Of a DNA stretch of 21,851 nt, positions 21,143 through 21,851 are shown in pieces; position 1 is the first letter of the stretch, and each line of letters starts with the position of its first letter. The DNA comes from an uncultured Collinsella sp. (GTDB lineage Bacteria > Actinomycetota > Coriobacteriia > Coriobacteriales > Coriobacteriaceae): contig CABQHT010000034.1 of assembly GCA_902464035.1 (NCBI GenBank), forward strand, positions 1-21,851, read 5' to 3'. A program made the position numbers and the translations under genes. A model generated the notes under the pieces. That model was not told where the DNA came from and ran no database searches. It was given only the letters and a program-made list of their open reading frames with translations.

Positions 21143-21851
21143 TACTTGTTGAGTAGCCTTACGGCCTCGGCGGCCATGTTCTCGACCGTCATGCCGTTCT
21201 GAGCGAGCAGCTCGTTGGGGTCGTAGCGGTCGGGGAAGCCCTTGGCGATGCCGAAGGTGCGCGTGCGCAACGGCGTGCATGCCAGATAGCACGCGACGCG
21301 TTCGCCCCAGCCGCCGTCCAAGATGCCGTCCTCGAGGGTGACGACAACGCGATGCTCGGCGGCAAGGCTGTCGAGGAACTCGCGGTCAAGCTCGGTTGCA
21401 AAGCGAGGGTTGACGAGCGTGGCCTCGATGCCGTACTCGGCAGCCAAGCGATTTGCCACGCGCTCGCCCAGCTCAAAGAAATCGCCGAGCGCGAGCACGG
21501 CCACGTCGCGGCCCTGGCGCACCACGTTGTAGCGAACGGCGCTGTAGTCGGTGTCTTCGGCAGGCGCCAGGTCGGGGCGGCTTACCAGGCCAATGCCTGG
21601 TATACGGATCGCTACGGGATGCTCGCGGTGGTCGAGCGACCAGCTCAGCATGGACAGATATTCCTCCATGCAGGCTGGTGCCAAGTAGTGCATGTTGGGA
21701 AGACCGCCCAGCATGGAAATATCAAAGAACGAAAGGTGCGTCTCGGACGTAGTGCCAAAGATTGATGCGCCAAACACTAGGATCGTCGCCGGGGCATCGT
21801 TGAGGCACAGGTCGTGCCACAGTTCGTCGTAGGCGCGCTGCAAAAACGTGC
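21142..21851 (-). CDS. DXS-like transketolase-family protein, C-terminal part (5' end beyond window)
   Basis: The frame is open to the window edge, so the first codons are missing and about 236 residues remain. The visible start reads TFLQRAYDELWHDL, the DXS pyrimidine-binding domain. The C-terminal transketolase domain follows (RQGRDVAVLALGDF onward, then the VVTLEDG segment). Typical 1-deoxy-D-xylulose-5-phosphate synthases have a DRAGxVGxDGxTHxG-like segment next. Here it is VFGASIFGTTSETHLSFFD, keeping the His but losing the DRAG arginine. It may thus be a DXS paralogue with different substrate use, or a thiamine-diphosphate-dependent transketolase-like enzyme. The catalytic N-terminal domain is not in the window, so activity cannot be judged. 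Confidence 0.82.
   Translation of the reverse strand, partial: TFLQRAYDELWHDLCLNDAPATILVFGASIFGTTSETHLSFFDISMLGGLPNMHYLAPACMEEYLSMLSWSLDHREHPVAIRIPGIGLVSRPDLAPAEDTDYSAVRYNVVRQGRDVAVLALGDFFELGERVANRLAAEYGIEATLVNPRFATELDREFLDSLAAEHRVVVTLEDGILDGGWGERVACYLACTPLRTRTFGIAKGFPDRYDPNELLAQNGMTVENMAAEAVRLLNK

Overview
The window is a high-GC bacterial chromosome segment. It most resembles a gut actinobacterium of the class Coriobacteriia, probably Collinsella or a close relative. That assignment is an inference from the base composition, the LPXTG surface protein with FIVAR repeats, the degenerate GGDEF/REC/HD-GYP protein and the overall gene style; no rRNA or other marker gene is present to prove it. 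About 16 real genes are visible. No tRNA, rRNA, transposase gene or CRISPR array was recognised.

Layout. (1) 1-4835, minus strand: two cell-surface flavoproteins. One is a membrane-anchored protein with two FMN-binding domains, cut by the window edge. The other is a 1264-residue LPXTG wall-anchored protein that combines an FMN-binding-like domain, two modules resembling Treponema pallidum Tp47, and FIVAR repeats. (2) 5098-6474, plus: an M18 aminopeptidase, followed by a REP-like palindrome and a terminator. (3) 6692-7559, plus: a toxin-antitoxin pair of a RelB/DinJ-like ribbon-helix-helix protein and a PIN-domain nuclease. (4) 7733-11275, minus: a D-2-hydroxyacid dehydrogenase, a SEC-C methionine aminopeptidase, a radical SAM protein and a flavin reductase-like protein, separated by palindromic elements. 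(5) 11568-13841, plus: an AAA/DUF4143 ATPase of apparently lower GC, with stacked inverted repeats at its start, then an alpha/beta hydrolase. (6) 14028-16288, plus: a two-gene signalling unit with a PAS-like/degenerate GGDEF/receiver/HD-GYP protein and a lone HPt protein. (7) 16398-20686, minus: a polar amino-acid ABC importer operon (binding protein, two permeases, ATPase) ending in a C26 gamma-glutamyl hydrolase-like gene. (8) 20687-21141: a 455-nt intergenic region holding the importer promoter, a REP-like copy and a regular array of three 55-nt palindromes. (9) 21142 to the window end, minus: the C-terminal part of a DXS-like transketolase-family enzyme.

Functional threads. The two surface flavoproteins suggest extracytosolic flavin chemistry. 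The importer with its linked C26 hydrolase suggests uptake and cleavage of a glutamine- or gamma-glutamyl-type compound. The HD-GYP/HPt pair suggests c-di-GMP turnover controlled by phosphorelay. The most unexplained DNA is non-coding: the hairpin array at 20870-21086, a perfect 20-bp-arm palindrome at 9737-9803, and three related REP-like elements.
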